Notes: generated from the letters alone by a model not told the origin. Positions 1 through 8,043 are shown, numbered from the stretch's first letter. The stretch is 27,967 bases of DNA from G963676205 sp964342525 (GCA_964342525.1 CAYFGQ010000044.1:1-27967); one strand, 5' to 3'. Program-made: numbers and translations.

Positions 1-15
1 CAAAAATCTCACCCT

Positions 16-158
16 TTGGAAATGCTGAATTTTCTTCAAATATTTTCGGAAAAAGCTCTCAACCTGTTTGAGTGAAAGAAAGGTGCCGGGGTGCACCTTT
101 TTTCGCGAGTTTTGAGGGCTAGAAAATATTTGAAGAAAATTCAGGAGCACATTTCCAA
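16..158. repeat. Long imperfect inverted repeat (stem-loop), gene-free left end
   Basis: The gene-free first 317 bases contain nested inverted arms. A 23-nt perfect pair lies at 25-47 and 122-144. It is extended outward by a 9-bp pair (16-24 with 150-158) and inward by an 8-bp pair (55-62 with 112-119, one G-T wobble). A short hairpin at 81-98 sits near the apex. The segment is visibly richer in G+C than the flanking DNA (runs such as CCGGGG, CCGGGGGAGAG). Just outside, 183-189 pairs with 196-202. The rest, to 317, shows no open frame or other structure I can name. Whether this is a mobile non-autonomous repeat or a structured RNA cannot be told from one copy. Confidence 0.75.
81..103 (+). 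terminator. Hairpin plus T-run, intrinsic-terminator-like
   Basis: AGGTGC (81-86) pairs with GCACCT (93-98) and is followed by a T-run to 103. On the minus strand the hairpin is also followed by a T-rich stretch, so it could also end the transcript of the minus-strand toxin-antitoxin operon to its right. It lies inside the larger palindrome, so a role as its apex is an alternative. Confidence 0.5.
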
Positions 159-317
159 CCGGGGGAGAGAGCCTTTTGCTTACTTTTGGGCGGAACCAAA
201 AGCGAGAAGGAATCATCAGAGAATGTTGAATACTAACACTCAAGTAATCTTGTCTTGGTTATAGTTTATTAGAATCCAGCCATTCCGTAACAAAAGAAAA
301 TGTGTGTAGTTAATTAG

Positions 318-752
318 CTAAATAGCCTTCTCAATATATTTCAAAGTATTATTTATAATCTCAATAAGCTTTTCAGTATATTTAAGAACATCCTCAAAGA
401 CTTCAACCAGTTCATCTTCTATATACTCATGGGCAATAGTATTTCTAATATCTTTCATGATTCTTATCTCTTCGATATCAGAAAAAAGCTCTCTTTTGTG
501 AGCATTATTTACCACATCAATTAAAGTACCCTGATTTTCAAACTCATATTCATCTATGGTTCTAAATATCTTTCTTATCAGAAAATCTATACCTCTAGAA
601 TATCTACTACAAAGAGTCTCAAATCTTCCAAATTCATCTATTGAATAATCATCTTTTATCCCAATATTTTTACATTCATCGAAAGATATTTCTATCCATC
701 TAAGTTGTTTTTCTAGTAGAACTTTATCCTCTTGTAGTTTTTGTTTTATCAT
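318..752 (-). CDS. hepT: HepT-like HEPN toxin of a type VII toxin-antitoxin pair
   Basis: This 144-residue all-helical protein has the HEPN ribonuclease signature R103-x4-H108-x-Y110 (RNTIAHEY), the form found in the HepT family (DUF86). In characterised pairs HepT is a ribonuclease whose activity is blocked when its partner MntA adds AMP to the tyrosine of this motif. That tyrosine is present here, so the toxin looks intact. The start codon is ATG and overlaps the stop codon of the upstream nucleotidyltransferase gene by 4 nt (ATGA), giving translational coupling in an antitoxin-then-toxin order. The length fits the family. The RNA target is unknown. Family assignment is by motif and context; no similarity search was possible. 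Confidence 0.88.
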   Translation of the reverse strand: MIKQKLQEDKVLLEKQLRWIEISFDECKNIGIKDDYSIDEFGRFETLCSRYSRGIDFLIRKIFRTIDEYEFENQGTLIDVVNNAHKRELFSDIEEIRIMKDIRNTIAHEYIEDELVEVFEDVLKYTEKLIEIINNTLKYIEKAI

Positions 753-1033
753 AATTGCACAGCTTTTTGAAAAATTAATTTATGAAATGTTTGTTTGAAA
801 CTTCCATCATCCAGTAAAATATCTATCTTTTGATCACCAAAGTTTTTACAAAACTCTATTCTAAGAGTTCTTAAGTCCCTTTTCTTTAAATCTTTTGAAA
901 CCACAAGCAAGTCAATATCTCCACCTTTTTTATTATCATCAACTCTACTACCAAAAAGGTATAGCTTTGCTTCATGGGAAAGTTTTGAAAGTGTATTTTT
1001 TAGTAAATTTATTTCTTCACTTTTTAATCTCAA
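749..1033 (-). CDS. mntA: MntA-like minimal nucleotidyltransferase antitoxin
   Basis: This is a minimal nucleotidyltransferase with the catalytic signature G-S-x9-D-x-D (LFGSR followed by GGDIDLL) and a third likely carboxylate in QKIDILL. The family uses ATP to AMPylate the paired HEPN toxin and neutralise it. The open frame extends back to a TTG at 1087, but I place the start at the TTG at 1033 (94 residues). It has an AGGA ribosome site 6 nt upstream, and the protein then begins about 27 residues before the GS motif, as is usual in the family. The 1087 TTG instead forms the -35 box of a good promoter (see 1059-1087). It is the first gene of a two-gene operon with hepT. Confidence 0.87.
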   Translation of the reverse strand: MRLKSEEINLLKNTLSKLSHEAKLYLFGSRVDDNKKGGDIDLLVVSKDLKKRDLRTLRIEFCKNFGDQKIDILLDDGSFKQTFHKLIFQKAVQL

Positions 1034-1058
1034 TGTGATTCCTAGATGGTTTTTATAT

Positions 1059-1087
1059 ATTATATCAAATATGTGGTTGGAGTTCAA
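1059..1087 (-). promoter_or_regulatory. Sigma70-type promoter of the mntA-hepT operon
   Basis: On the minus strand TTGAAC (1087-1082) is followed after exactly 17 nt by TATAAT (1064-1059). The predicted transcription start is near 1052, about 20 nt before the TTG start at 1033, leaving room for the AGGA ribosome site. This arrangement rules against translation from the 1087 TTG. Confidence 0.72.
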
Positions 1088-1185
1088 AAAGGACTAGAAT
1101 AACTATTTAATTACAAGCCCTTGTCTTTTAACTTACTATTAACTACGAAATTAATATCATAATTCATCTATAAAAAGGAAGTAAA

Positions 1186-2175
1186 ATGATACTAGCTGGT
1201 GATATTGGTGGTACTAAAACAAATCTTGCTTTATATGAGATCAGAGATGATAAGATAGAACTGATCTATTCTCATAAATTTGTAAGTGGTGATTATACAA
1301 GTTTTATAGATATATTAGATGAATTTAAAAATATGATACCCGATACAAAAATAAAAGCAGCATGTTTTGGTATAGCTGGACCAATTATTGATGATGAATG
1401 TATTATTACAAATCTTCCTTGGCAAAAAATCACGAAAAAAGAGTTAGAAGAAAATATAAATACCAATAAAGTAGCCATTTTAAATGATCTATCTGCTACA
1501 GCTTATGGGATGCTTTATCTAGATGAAAATGAATTAGTTCATTTGAATCCTAAAGGGAAAAAAACTAAAAGTACATCTTGTGTAGTAGCTGCTGGTACAG
1601 GTCTTGGTGAGGGGATATTGTATTTTGATGGAGACTCTTTTCATCCAATGGCTACTGAAGGTGGTCACACAGATTTTGCTCCTCAAAATGAATTGGAAGA
1701 TGAGCTTTTAAAGTTTTTAAGGACTAGATTTCCCGAGCATGTGAGTTATGAGAGGGTTCTTTGTGGTGAGGGGATTTATACTTTATATGAGTTTTTAAAG
1801 GGGTATTTAAATTTAGATGAACCTCAAAAAATGATAGATATAAAAGATGATGAAGATAAAAGTGCTATGATAAGTGAATGTGCCATACTTGATAATGATA
1901 TTCTTTGTGTAAAAACTTTAGAATTATTTTGTAGACTTTATGGGGCAGAAGCTGGAAATCTTGCTTTAAAATCTTTATCTACTGGCGGAGTTTATATATG
2001 TGGTGGAATAGCTCCTAAAATATTGCCTATTTTAGAAAAAGGAGTCTTTTTAGACGCTTTTCTATCTAAAGGAAGGTTTAGAGAGTTATTGGAGAAAATG
2101 GAATTGAAGGTGTCTTTAAATCAAGATAGTGCTTTACTTGGATCACTATATTATGCAAGAGACAAAGTTATTTAA
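1186..2175 (+). CDS. glk: Glucokinase (Glk family)
   Basis: The product phosphorylates glucose with ATP to glucose 6-phosphate in the cytoplasm, feeding Entner-Doudoroff or related sugar routes. The 329 residues match the length of bacterial Glk (PF02685-type, not the ROK family). The N-terminal phosphate-binding motif is DIGGTKTNLAL (residues 6-16). The catalytic Asp is D101 in ILNDLSA. Sugar-binding motifs are TEGGHTDFAP (E158, H161) and E189 in YERVLCGEG. The C-terminal nucleotide-domain motif is CGGIAPKILP. ATG is preceded by AAGGAAG. The gene stands alone: no other sugar-catabolic gene is in the window, so the pathway it serves is not shown here. Many Campylobacterota do not use glucose, so its presence suggests a strain with sugar metabolism (inference). 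Confidence 0.94.
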   Translation: MILAGDIGGTKTNLALYEIRDDKIELIYSHKFVSGDYTSFIDILDEFKNMIPDTKIKAACFGIAGPIIDDECIITNLPWQKITKKELEENINTNKVAILNDLSATAYGMLYLDENELVHLNPKGKKTKSTSCVVAAGTGLGEGILYFDGDSFHPMATEGGHTDFAPQNELEDELLKFLRTRFPEHVSYERVLCGEGIYTLYEFLKGYLNLDEPQKMIDIKDDEDKSAMISECAILDNDILCVKTLELFCRLYGAEAGNLALKSLSTGGVYICGGIAPKILPILEKGVFLDAFLSKGRFRELLEKMELKVSLNQDSALLGSLYYARDKVI

Positions 2176-2273
2176 AAAACAAATTTAAAAGAGTTGAATT
2201 TTTCCAAAATAAAAACTACACAAAAGTTACACAAATTACTATACTATTACACACTTATTACAAAGGAGAAAAA

Positions 2274-3002
2274 TTGAGACATTTATTGATTTTATTCGTA
2301 TCTATTTATATATTTACGGGTTGTGCTGTACAAAAACCAGATGTACCAAAGTATAATGTTAAAAAAACTGATAAGATTGGGTATTTTATAAAAAGTAATG
2401 ATAAGATGCTTCATACTCATGTTGGTACTACAGTATTTAATAATTTTGAAAAGAAATATCCTAAACAACTTGATAAAAAGCTTGTTGAGAATTTATTAAA
2501 AGAAAATATTGGTGTTGAATTGGTTGATTTATCTAAATTTAAATATGAAGATATAAAGAATTTAATTGTGGCAAAAGACAAAAATTGGATGATTACTGAT
2601 GAAGAGTTATATTCTAAATTTGCAAAAGAGTTAAATTTAAAAGCAATTTTATTAGTAGAAGAGACACGTACTGTTGCTCAGGCTGGGATGTATTTTTATG
2701 AAGCAAAAAGTTCAGGTTTATTGACTAGTTCTCTTTTAGGAATGCATAGATATTTTGCAATTTCTGGTTTTGATTATAGTTTATATTTATTAAATCCAAT
2801 AGGAGAAGTTAAGATAGATAATGTTCAAAAATTTAAAATCATTTATGACCCTATGTTAAGTAGATATCAAGAAGAGAGTGGATTTAAAAAGATTAAAAGT
2901 TTTAAAAAGATATCTAAAGAAGAGTTAAGTATTTTAGAAAAAAATACAATAAAACTTACAAAAGAAAATATATCTAAAATAAACGATTATTTATCAAAAT
3001 AA
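2274..3002 (+). CDS. Putative lipoprotein, unknown function
   Basis: This 242-residue protein has a lipoprotein signal peptide: a hydrophobic stretch at residues 3-13 and the lipobox FTGC with Cys17 as the likely lipidated residue. The mature part is lysine-rich and hydrophilic, with no membrane span and no motif I recognise; it should be membrane-anchored on the periplasmic side. The start is TTG with a strong AAAGGAG 5 nt upstream. A TATACT (2240-2245) is a possible -10 box. A strong terminator follows, overlapping the stop codon, so it is probably transcribed alone or at the end of a unit with glk. No function is proposed. Confidence 0.8.
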   Translation: MRHLLILFVSIYIFTGCAVQKPDVPKYNVKKTDKIGYFIKSNDKMLHTHVGTTVFNNFEKKYPKQLDKKLVENLLKENIGVELVDLSKFKYEDIKNLIVAKDKNWMITDEELYSKFAKELNLKAILLVEETRTVAQAGMYFYEAKSSGLLTSSLLGMHRYFAISGFDYSLYLLNPIGEVKIDNVQKFKIIYDPMLSRYQEESGFKKIKSFKKISKEELSILEKNTIKLTKENISKINDYLSK

Positions 3003-3033
3003 GATAGGTATCTCCTATCTTATTTTCTTTTTT
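2996..3033 (+). terminator. Rho-independent terminator after the lipoprotein gene
   Basis: A 13-bp stem (2996-3008 with 3014-3026) with a 5-nt loop is followed by C and six T. The stem contains the stop codon of the lipoprotein gene. The remaining 3034-3255 gap shows only an AT-rich promoter region with a TATACT at 3221-3226. Confidence 0.88.
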
Positions 3034-3255
3034 ATAGCTTTCTTCATCATTGAAAAAGTAAGATAAGTGAATATCCTATTTTGATGGAGAGGCTTTTTTA
3101 ATGGATTTTGTCTTACTATATAAACTCTCATAAATAAATACAAAAAGTAAAAATTTAGAAAATTTAGCTTCTATCTTTTATTTTTAGCTCAAAAGTTACA
3201 TAAAATTAAGCAATTTTATATATACTTCTAGTGATAAAATTAAAGGATATATAGT

Positions 3256-3885
3256 ATGATGAAAATTATTTTAGGTGTACTAATTACCATATATAGTGCT
3301 TTTGCAATTGATAGTTTTGGCGGTGTTTCTATAGGTCAAATTCCGGTAAATCAAGTAGTTACAAATACTACAAAAAATACTTCATCCAAATCAGAAGAAG
3401 ATGGTGCTACACTTTCTTTTACTCTAGGTGCTTTTTTAACAAATTTAGATGGTATTTCACTTACAAAAACATTTGTACGCTCTAGTAATGATCTTGATGT
3501 TGATAATACTACATTCTCATATAGAAGAGTTTTTCCTATGAGATATTTTGCCCTTACTGCTGGTGCATCTTATAATATGTTTACTCATTCTCAAACTTTA
3601 TCTGGTAGTAGTTGGAATAAAGATAAATTAGAATTTACTACAAGTTATTATACTCTTGATTTTGGGCTTATTGCTGATTTACCAATATCAAATACTGCTA
3701 TAGAATTTGGATATAGAATGGAAATCTCATCAGATAACAAAGAGGGGACTGCCACATATGCAAATAATAATTTAGTAGTGAAATATGAAGATTTTTCTGA
3801 AATGTATATAGGTGTACTATACTTATTTGGTTACACTCCTAAGTCTGTTCCAACAAAGACAATAGAATATTATAATGTAAAATAA
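3256..3885 (+). CDS. Small outer-membrane beta-barrel protein, unknown function
   Basis: This 209-residue protein has a Sec signal peptide (MMKIILGVLITIYSAFA, likely cleaved after Ala17). The mature part shows alternating polar/hydrophobic strands rich in Gly, Ser, Thr and Tyr, separated by charged turns, the pattern of an 8-stranded-type outer-membrane barrel (for example TLDFGLIADLPI, VVKYEDFSEMYIGVLYLFG). No specific family is recognised. A short linker rich in Asn, Thr and Ser (about residues 30-48) precedes the barrel. Either of two adjacent ATG codons could start it; AAAGGA lies 8 nt before the first. TATACT at 3221-3226 is a candidate -10. It converges on coaX and shares a terminator with it. 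Confidence 0.75.
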   Translation: MMKIILGVLITIYSAFAIDSFGGVSIGQIPVNQVVTNTTKNTSSKSEEDGATLSFTLGAFLTNLDGISLTKTFVRSSNDLDVDNTTFSYRRVFPMRYFALTAGASYNMFTHSQTLSGSSWNKDKLEFTTSYYTLDFGLIADLPISNTAIEFGYRMEISSDNKEGTATYANNNLVVKYEDFSEMYIGVLYLFGYTPKSVPTKTIEYYNVK

Positions 3886-3914
3886 GAAAATAATATTTGT
3901 TTATTTTCTTATTT
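3880..3914. terminator. Bidirectional AT-rich terminator between convergent genes
   Basis: A 14-bp stem (3880-3893 with 3901-3914) has a 7-nt loop. It includes the stop codons of both the barrel gene and coaX, and is symmetrical enough to act on either strand. Confidence 0.7.
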
Positions 3915-4526
3915 ATTCTCTTTAATGATTCTTTTCATAGCAGTAAAAAGAAGATTTCTTTTATAGATACTTCCTTTAAAAAATTGACTTAAAAGTTTTC
4001 CATCTCCACCAGTAAAGATTATCTCTTTATTTTTACTAATATCTTTTATTGGGGTGATTATAGAGTTTAAGATAGCATAATTTATAGCTTCATTTGTGGA
4101 TTGGGGTAGGGTATTTATTTTTGTATTTTCTTTAAACTCAAATTTTAGTTTTTTTGAGATACGTGGGTATGTTTTTTTATAGGAGTTTAGTCCTGGTAGG
4201 ATAAAGCCACCCATATGTTTACCATCTTTCATCACATCTACAGTAATAGCACTTCCCGCATCTACTATTATAGCATCATCACTTGCCATACATGCAACCA
4301 TACGATCTATACCCATACCTAAATATGAGGTTTTAAAATCTATATATCTTTTTAGGTTTATTGCTTTTGGATATTTTTCTTTTAGTTTTTTCGTGGCTTT
4401 TTTATTTACTGAGATAAAATAGATATTTTCTGTGAGTTCTGGAAGTTTTTCATTTAGAGGTATTTTGATAGATTTTCTCCCATCTAAAAAATGAAAAGTT
4501 GTATTTCCTATATCACAAAGGATCAT
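3909..4526 (-). CDS. coaX: Type III pantothenate kinase
   Basis: The product carries out the first step of coenzyme A synthesis: ATP-dependent phosphorylation of pantothenate. Type III motifs are clear: CDIGNTT near the N terminus (phosphate binding), GMGIDR, the aspartate-containing VDAGSAITVDV, and GGFILPGL. At about 205 residues it is short, as Campylobacterota CoaX usually are. An ATG at 4541 is possible, but I choose the ATG at 4526. It has GGAG 5-6 nt upstream, starts directly before the DIGNT strand, and leaves one base after the upstream stop rather than a 14-nt overlap. It is the last gene of a minus-strand unit ftsW - small protein - coaX. Confidence 0.93.
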   Translation of the reverse strand: MILCDIGNTTFHFLDGRKSIKIPLNEKLPELTENIYFISVNKKATKKLKEKYPKAINLKRYIDFKTSYLGMGIDRMVACMASDDAIIVDAGSAITVDVMKDGKHMGGFILPGLNSYKKTYPRISKKLKFEFKENTKINTLPQSTNEAINYAILNSIITPIKDISKNKEIIFTGGDGKLLSQFFKGSIYKRNLLFTAMKRIIKENK

Positions 4527-4527
4527 T

Positions 4528-4860
4528 TTAGCTCCAGTCATTCTCTACACGCCAGCCATCTTCTTCAAGTAGGGCTTTGGCTTTTGAGCATAGGGGTGAA
4601 CTTATGATAAGCATTTTGTATTTGTAGTTGTGGCTTTTATAGCTTTTTAGAACCTCTAACATAGTCATCAAATCATTTGCATTTTTTCTTAAAAATCTAC
4701 TTTTTGATTCTACAATAAAGATAGCATAATAACTACTATCGAGGGTTACACTATGATATATCCCCATTTTTTTTCTACTATTTAGCTCTTTTGGTTCTAT
4801 ACTTTCTAAAACTTTAAAGTGAAGCTCTTTTTCATTGAGATAATGGATTAGGTTCTTCAA
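4528..4860 (-). CDS. Small conserved-type protein between ftsW and coaX; possible nuclease-like fold
   Basis: This 110-residue soluble protein is of no recognised family. It starts at TTG with AAAAGGAAG just upstream and overlaps the end of ftsW by 29 nt, so it is probably coupled to it. Residues D41 and E51-x-K53 (D-x9-ESK, in a hydrophobic beta-strand AIFIVESKS) resemble the D...ExK core of PD-(D/E)XK nuclease-like folds. The later strand-helix YKMLIISSPLCSKAKALLEE resembles the element that follows the core in restriction-endonuclease-like proteins. This is fold-level inference only; nucleic-acid cleavage is not established. Its place between a cell-division gene and a CoA gene does not itself suggest a role. 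Confidence 0.7.
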   Translation of the reverse strand: MKNLIHYLNEKELHFKVLESIEPKELNSRKKMGIYHSVTLDSSYYAIFIVESKSRFLRKNANDLMTMLEVLKSYKSHNYKYKMLIISSPLCSKAKALLEEDGWRVENDWS

Positions 4861-6103
4861 TCTCTTCCTTTTCTTTTTCTTCTTTTGTGATCTCTTTACT
4901 TATTGATAAAATAAGCCCTATTGAGATTGCCATGGAGAGTAGGGAACTACCTCCATAACTTAAAAATGGTACGGCTATACCTTTGATTGGAATCATACCC
5001 GATATTCCATAAGAGTTTATCAAAAATGCTACTATGATCATTAGGGCGATCCCTAGGGTAAACAGATGATAGATAGGGTTTTCTACACGATTGCTTATTT
5101 TAAATATTCTCCAAAGAACACATAAAAGCAAAAACAATACCCCTATAAGTCCAAGTAATCCCCACTCTTCAGTGATACCTGCAAGTACAAAGTCTGTGTG
5201 AACTTCTGTAAGGAATCCCATTTTTAGATTCCCCTCACCAATTCCTGTACCAAAAAATCCACCATTATGGATAGCATTTAGGGAGTGAGCCACTTGGTAT
5301 GGTTCAGGAAAATCTTTTACACGAATAGCTGAGGAGATAAAATCAGGCATAAAAGCAAGCATACCATCTTGCACAGATCCCCACCACTGAAGTATCCTAT
5401 TTATCCTATGGGGTGCAACCAAAATAAGACCTACAAGACCTACAAGTGCTGCTCCTATGATAGGTAAAAAGAGTTTTAAACTTCTATTTGCAAAGATAAA
5501 CATGGTCATTAAAATTGTAAATAAAAGTACAACGTTTCCAAGGTCTTTTTGCATAAAAGCGATAAAAAATACAGCTACAAAAAACACTCCAAAATAAGGT
5601 AATACTAAAAGCATTTCATCTTTTAATTTCATCTTTTTAGGCTGATCTATAAGTTTACGATAAAAAGACCAAGCTAGGAAATATATAAAACCTATTTTGA
5701 AAAACTCCACTGGTGATATGGAAAACCCAGGAAGTCTTATCCATCTATTTGCCCCACCACTAGCAGTAACCCAAGACGCGGGTAAAAAGGGCATAACTAT
5801 CATTAAAAATAAAAAGCCAAAAAATAGTGTCCAACCAACTTTACCTATAAGTTTATCTGCGGGGATTGTAGCCATATACCACATAAGAAATATGGAAAAT
5901 GTTCCTACTATAAATTGCCGTATAAAAAAGTGAAATTGATTGTAATCAAAATAAACCACAGTGTACACAGATAAAGAATATGAAAAGATAATACTTATGA
6001 TTATAAGTAGGGATGCAAAAATAAATAGGGGTACATCAGGTTTTACGGATGTATCTATTTTTGTAAATGTCTGTGATTTAAATTTATTTTTGATATTATT
6101 CAT
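4832..6103 (-). CDS. ftsW: FtsW/RodA/SpoVE-family peptidoglycan glycosyltransferase
   Basis: This polytopic inner-membrane protein (about 10 hydrophobic segments) is of the SEDS family, which polymerises lipid II together with a class B penicillin-binding protein. It has the C-terminal signature VPFLSYGGSSLL and the conserved region GGFFGTGIGEG / TDFVLAGITEEWG. Adjacent, divergent ftsI favours FtsW over RodA. The frame runs back to an ATG at 6160, but that lies inside ftsI. The ATG at 6103 (423 residues) is better placed and has an extended -10 element only 7 nt upstream, which would give a leaderless message. The C-terminal tail is highly charged (Glu/Lys) and overlaps the next gene. Confidence 0.9.
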   Translation of the reverse strand: MNNIKNKFKSQTFTKIDTSVKPDVPLFIFASLLIIISIIFSYSLSVYTVVYFDYNQFHFFIRQFIVGTFSIFLMWYMATIPADKLIGKVGWTLFFGFLFLMIVMPFLPASWVTASGGANRWIRLPGFSISPVEFFKIGFIYFLAWSFYRKLIDQPKKMKLKDEMLLVLPYFGVFFVAVFFIAFMQKDLGNVVLLFTILMTMFIFANRSLKLFLPIIGAALVGLVGLILVAPHRINRILQWWGSVQDGMLAFMPDFISSAIRVKDFPEPYQVAHSLNAIHNGGFFGTGIGEGNLKMGFLTEVHTDFVLAGITEEWGLLGLIGVLFLLLCVLWRIFKISNRVENPIYHLFTLGIALMIIVAFLINSYGISGMIPIKGIAVPFLSYGGSSLLSMAISIGLILSISKEITKEEKEKEEIEEPNPLSQ

Positions 6104-6110
6104 ATCTATT

Positions 6111-6119
6111 ATTATAACA
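6111..6119 (-). promoter_or_regulatory. Extended -10 element directly before ftsW
   Basis: On the minus strand TGTTATAAT (TG at 6119-6118, TATAAT at 6116-6111) ends 7 nt before the ATG at 6103, with no ribosome-binding sequence between. Transcription would start at or next to the ATG. The same ten bases TTGTTATAAT precede the kinase gene at 14184. Confidence 0.55.
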
Positions 6120-6150
6120 AATAAATTATCAAAAAATAAATAAGAGAGAA

Positions 6151-7995
6151 ATGGATTCATTTAGAGAGACCAGAACCAAAAAAGTAGCTTGGATTTTTAT
6201 GTTTATAATCTTGGCACTTGTTGTATTTATATTTTCTGTTACAAATACTATGACAGACTATAGAAGGCTGCCTACTTTAATCTCAGCAAAAGATGAACTC
6301 TCAATACGTGGAAATGTGATAAGTAGTGATGGTTTTAATATCTCTGCTTCAAAAAAAATATATAAAGCTACCATAGATACTAGATGTCTTGATCCCAAAA
6401 AGAAAAACCTTTTTATTAAACTATTTTCAATTTATAGTGGAATTGATGAAAATAAGATAAGAGATAAAATTGATAAGGTTAAAAAACCAGGAAACTTAGT
6501 ACTTTCATACAGTATTGATTCTCGTACAGCAAAAAACTTAAAAGAATTAGCTTATAAACTTATGCGTCTTGATGTATTTCAATCTATCAATGTAAGGGGT
6601 GGAAAAATACTTTATGGTCTTGATGTGGTAGAGAGTGGTGAAAAAAGAGTTTATCCATATATCAATACTTTAACCCCTGTAGTGGGATATATTAGAAAAT
6701 TTGAGAGTGAAGATGGTACTACAAAGGTAAAAGGTATCAAAGGGCTTGAACACCAATACAATGATCTTTTAAATAGTTATAAAGATGGTCTATTAAAGGG
6801 TGAGAGGGATGTTCTTTCTGATATCTCTTTTAGTAGAGGAAGTGTGATGGAGCCAAAACAAGATGGGGCAAATCTTGTTTTAAATATCTCTTTAAAACTT
6901 CAAAAAAATATTGAGATGATTCTTGACAAAGCAAAAGAGGATCTTTTAGCTGATGAGCTTATAGCAACTATTATGGATAGTGAAACAGGAAAAATTATAG
7001 CAATGGCAAGTTCAAATAGATTTAATCCTGATTATATTCGGCAAAATCAAATTCCATGGCTAAATGTAAATGGTATAGAGATGCAGTTTGAACCGGGTTC
7101 TGTACTTAAACCCATAAGTGTAGCTTTAGTTATGGAGAAACAAAGACTAAAGATGGATGAGCTTTTATTTGCTTACAATAAGGGTAAAAGAAATTCTAAG
7201 GGTGAATATAGAAGAGGTATATATAAAATAGGAAGATTTAGAATCCGTGATGATCACCAGTTTAAGAAAAACTATCTAACTATAGATGATGTGATTGTTT
7301 ATTCAAGTAATATTGGAACCTTACAACTTGTACAAAGACTTAGTGGTGATGAGTTTGTAGATGGTCTAGAAAAATTTGGTATCACTAAAAAAACAGGTAT
7401 TGATCTACCCTTTGAAAAAGTTGGAAGAATCCCTCCTAGATATAGATTCCGTGCAGGGGAAGATAAAGGTAAAGATAATATCTTTAAAGCCACAGTTTCT
7501 TATGGACAAGGGATGTTATCTACTTATATGCAGATCTTAAAAGCATATAGTGTATTTAACAATGATGGTTTTATAGTTACTCCTCAAGTGGTTAATTATC
7601 TTGAAGATCCAAGTGGTAAAAAGCTAGTAATTCCTACCTCTAAACCTGAGCAGATTATTTCAGCTAAAACTGCACGTGAGATGAAAAGGATGCTAATAAA
7701 AACAGTAAAAACAGGTACAGGTACTGCCACTGATATAGAAGGTTTAGAGATAGGTGGGAAAACAGGTACCGCACAAATAGCAAGGGGTGGAAAATATCAA
7801 AAAGAATATATCTCTTCATTCTTTGGTTTTGTAAATGATAAAAATAAAAAATATACTATAGGGGTAACTGCATTTAATCCTGTGGGTAGAAAGTGGTGGC
7901 ACCATTATGCTTCATATGCTGCAGTAAGACCATTTAAAGATGTTGTAGAGACTATGGTGTCATTGGGATATCTAGAAAAAGAGGAGAAAAGATAA
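6151..7995 (+). CDS. ftsI: Division-type class B penicillin-binding protein (peptidoglycan transpeptidase)
   Basis: The product cross-links septal peptidoglycan in partnership with FtsW. It has a short cytoplasmic N terminus, one membrane anchor (about residues 12-30), a PBP dimerisation region (to about 230), and a transpeptidase domain. The domain carries all three active-site motifs: S317-V-L-K320, S385-S-N387 and K537-T-G-T540. The length of 614 is normal for the class. ATG is preceded by a purine-rich AAGAGAG. It is divergent from ftsW with under 50 bp between the starts, so the two cell-wall partners may be expressed together. A hairpin at the stop codon ends the unit. Confidence 0.94.
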   Translation: MDSFRETRTKKVAWIFMFIILALVVFIFSVTNTMTDYRRLPTLISAKDELSIRGNVISSDGFNISASKKIYKATIDTRCLDPKKKNLFIKLFSIYSGIDENKIRDKIDKVKKPGNLVLSYSIDSRTAKNLKELAYKLMRLDVFQSINVRGGKILYGLDVVESGEKRVYPYINTLTPVVGYIRKFESEDGTTKVKGIKGLEHQYNDLLNSYKDGLLKGERDVLSDISFSRGSVMEPKQDGANLVLNISLKLQKNIEMILDKAKEDLLADELIATIMDSETGKIIAMASSNRFNPDYIRQNQIPWLNVNGIEMQFEPGSVLKPISVALVMEKQRLKMDELLFAYNKGKRNSKGEYRRGIYKIGRFRIRDDHQFKKNYLTIDDVIVYSSNIGTLQLVQRLSGDEFVDGLEKFGITKKTGIDLPFEKVGRIPPRYRFRAGEDKGKDNIFKATVSYGQGMLSTYMQILKAYSVFNNDGFIVTPQVVNYLEDPSGKKLVIPTSKPEQIISAKTAREMKRMLIKTVKTGTGTATDIEGLEIGGKTGTAQIARGGKYQKEYISSFFGFVNDKNKKYTIGVTAFNPVGRKWWHHYASYAAVRPFKDVVETMVSLGYLEKEEKR

Positions 7996-8017
7996 GGATA
8001 TATTATCCTTGATTTTT
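7994..8017 (+). terminator. Terminator after ftsI
   Basis: AAGGATA (7994-8000) pairs with TATCCTT (8004-8010) across a 3-nt loop and is followed by GATTTTT. The stem begins in the ftsI stop codon. Confidence 0.65.
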
Positions 8018-8043
8018 AGTTTAGTTGGCTTAAGTTATAAGTT

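Noticed and set aside
1031..1087. Longer mntA frame starting with TTG at 1087
   Set aside because: No ribosome site, and the TTG lies in a well-spaced -35/-10 promoter; a better TTG with AGGA is at 1033.
5697..6143. Two plus-strand frames (78 and 60 codons) within ftsW
   Set aside because: Both lie opposite the conserved membrane gene, have no family features and contain complement-derived composition.
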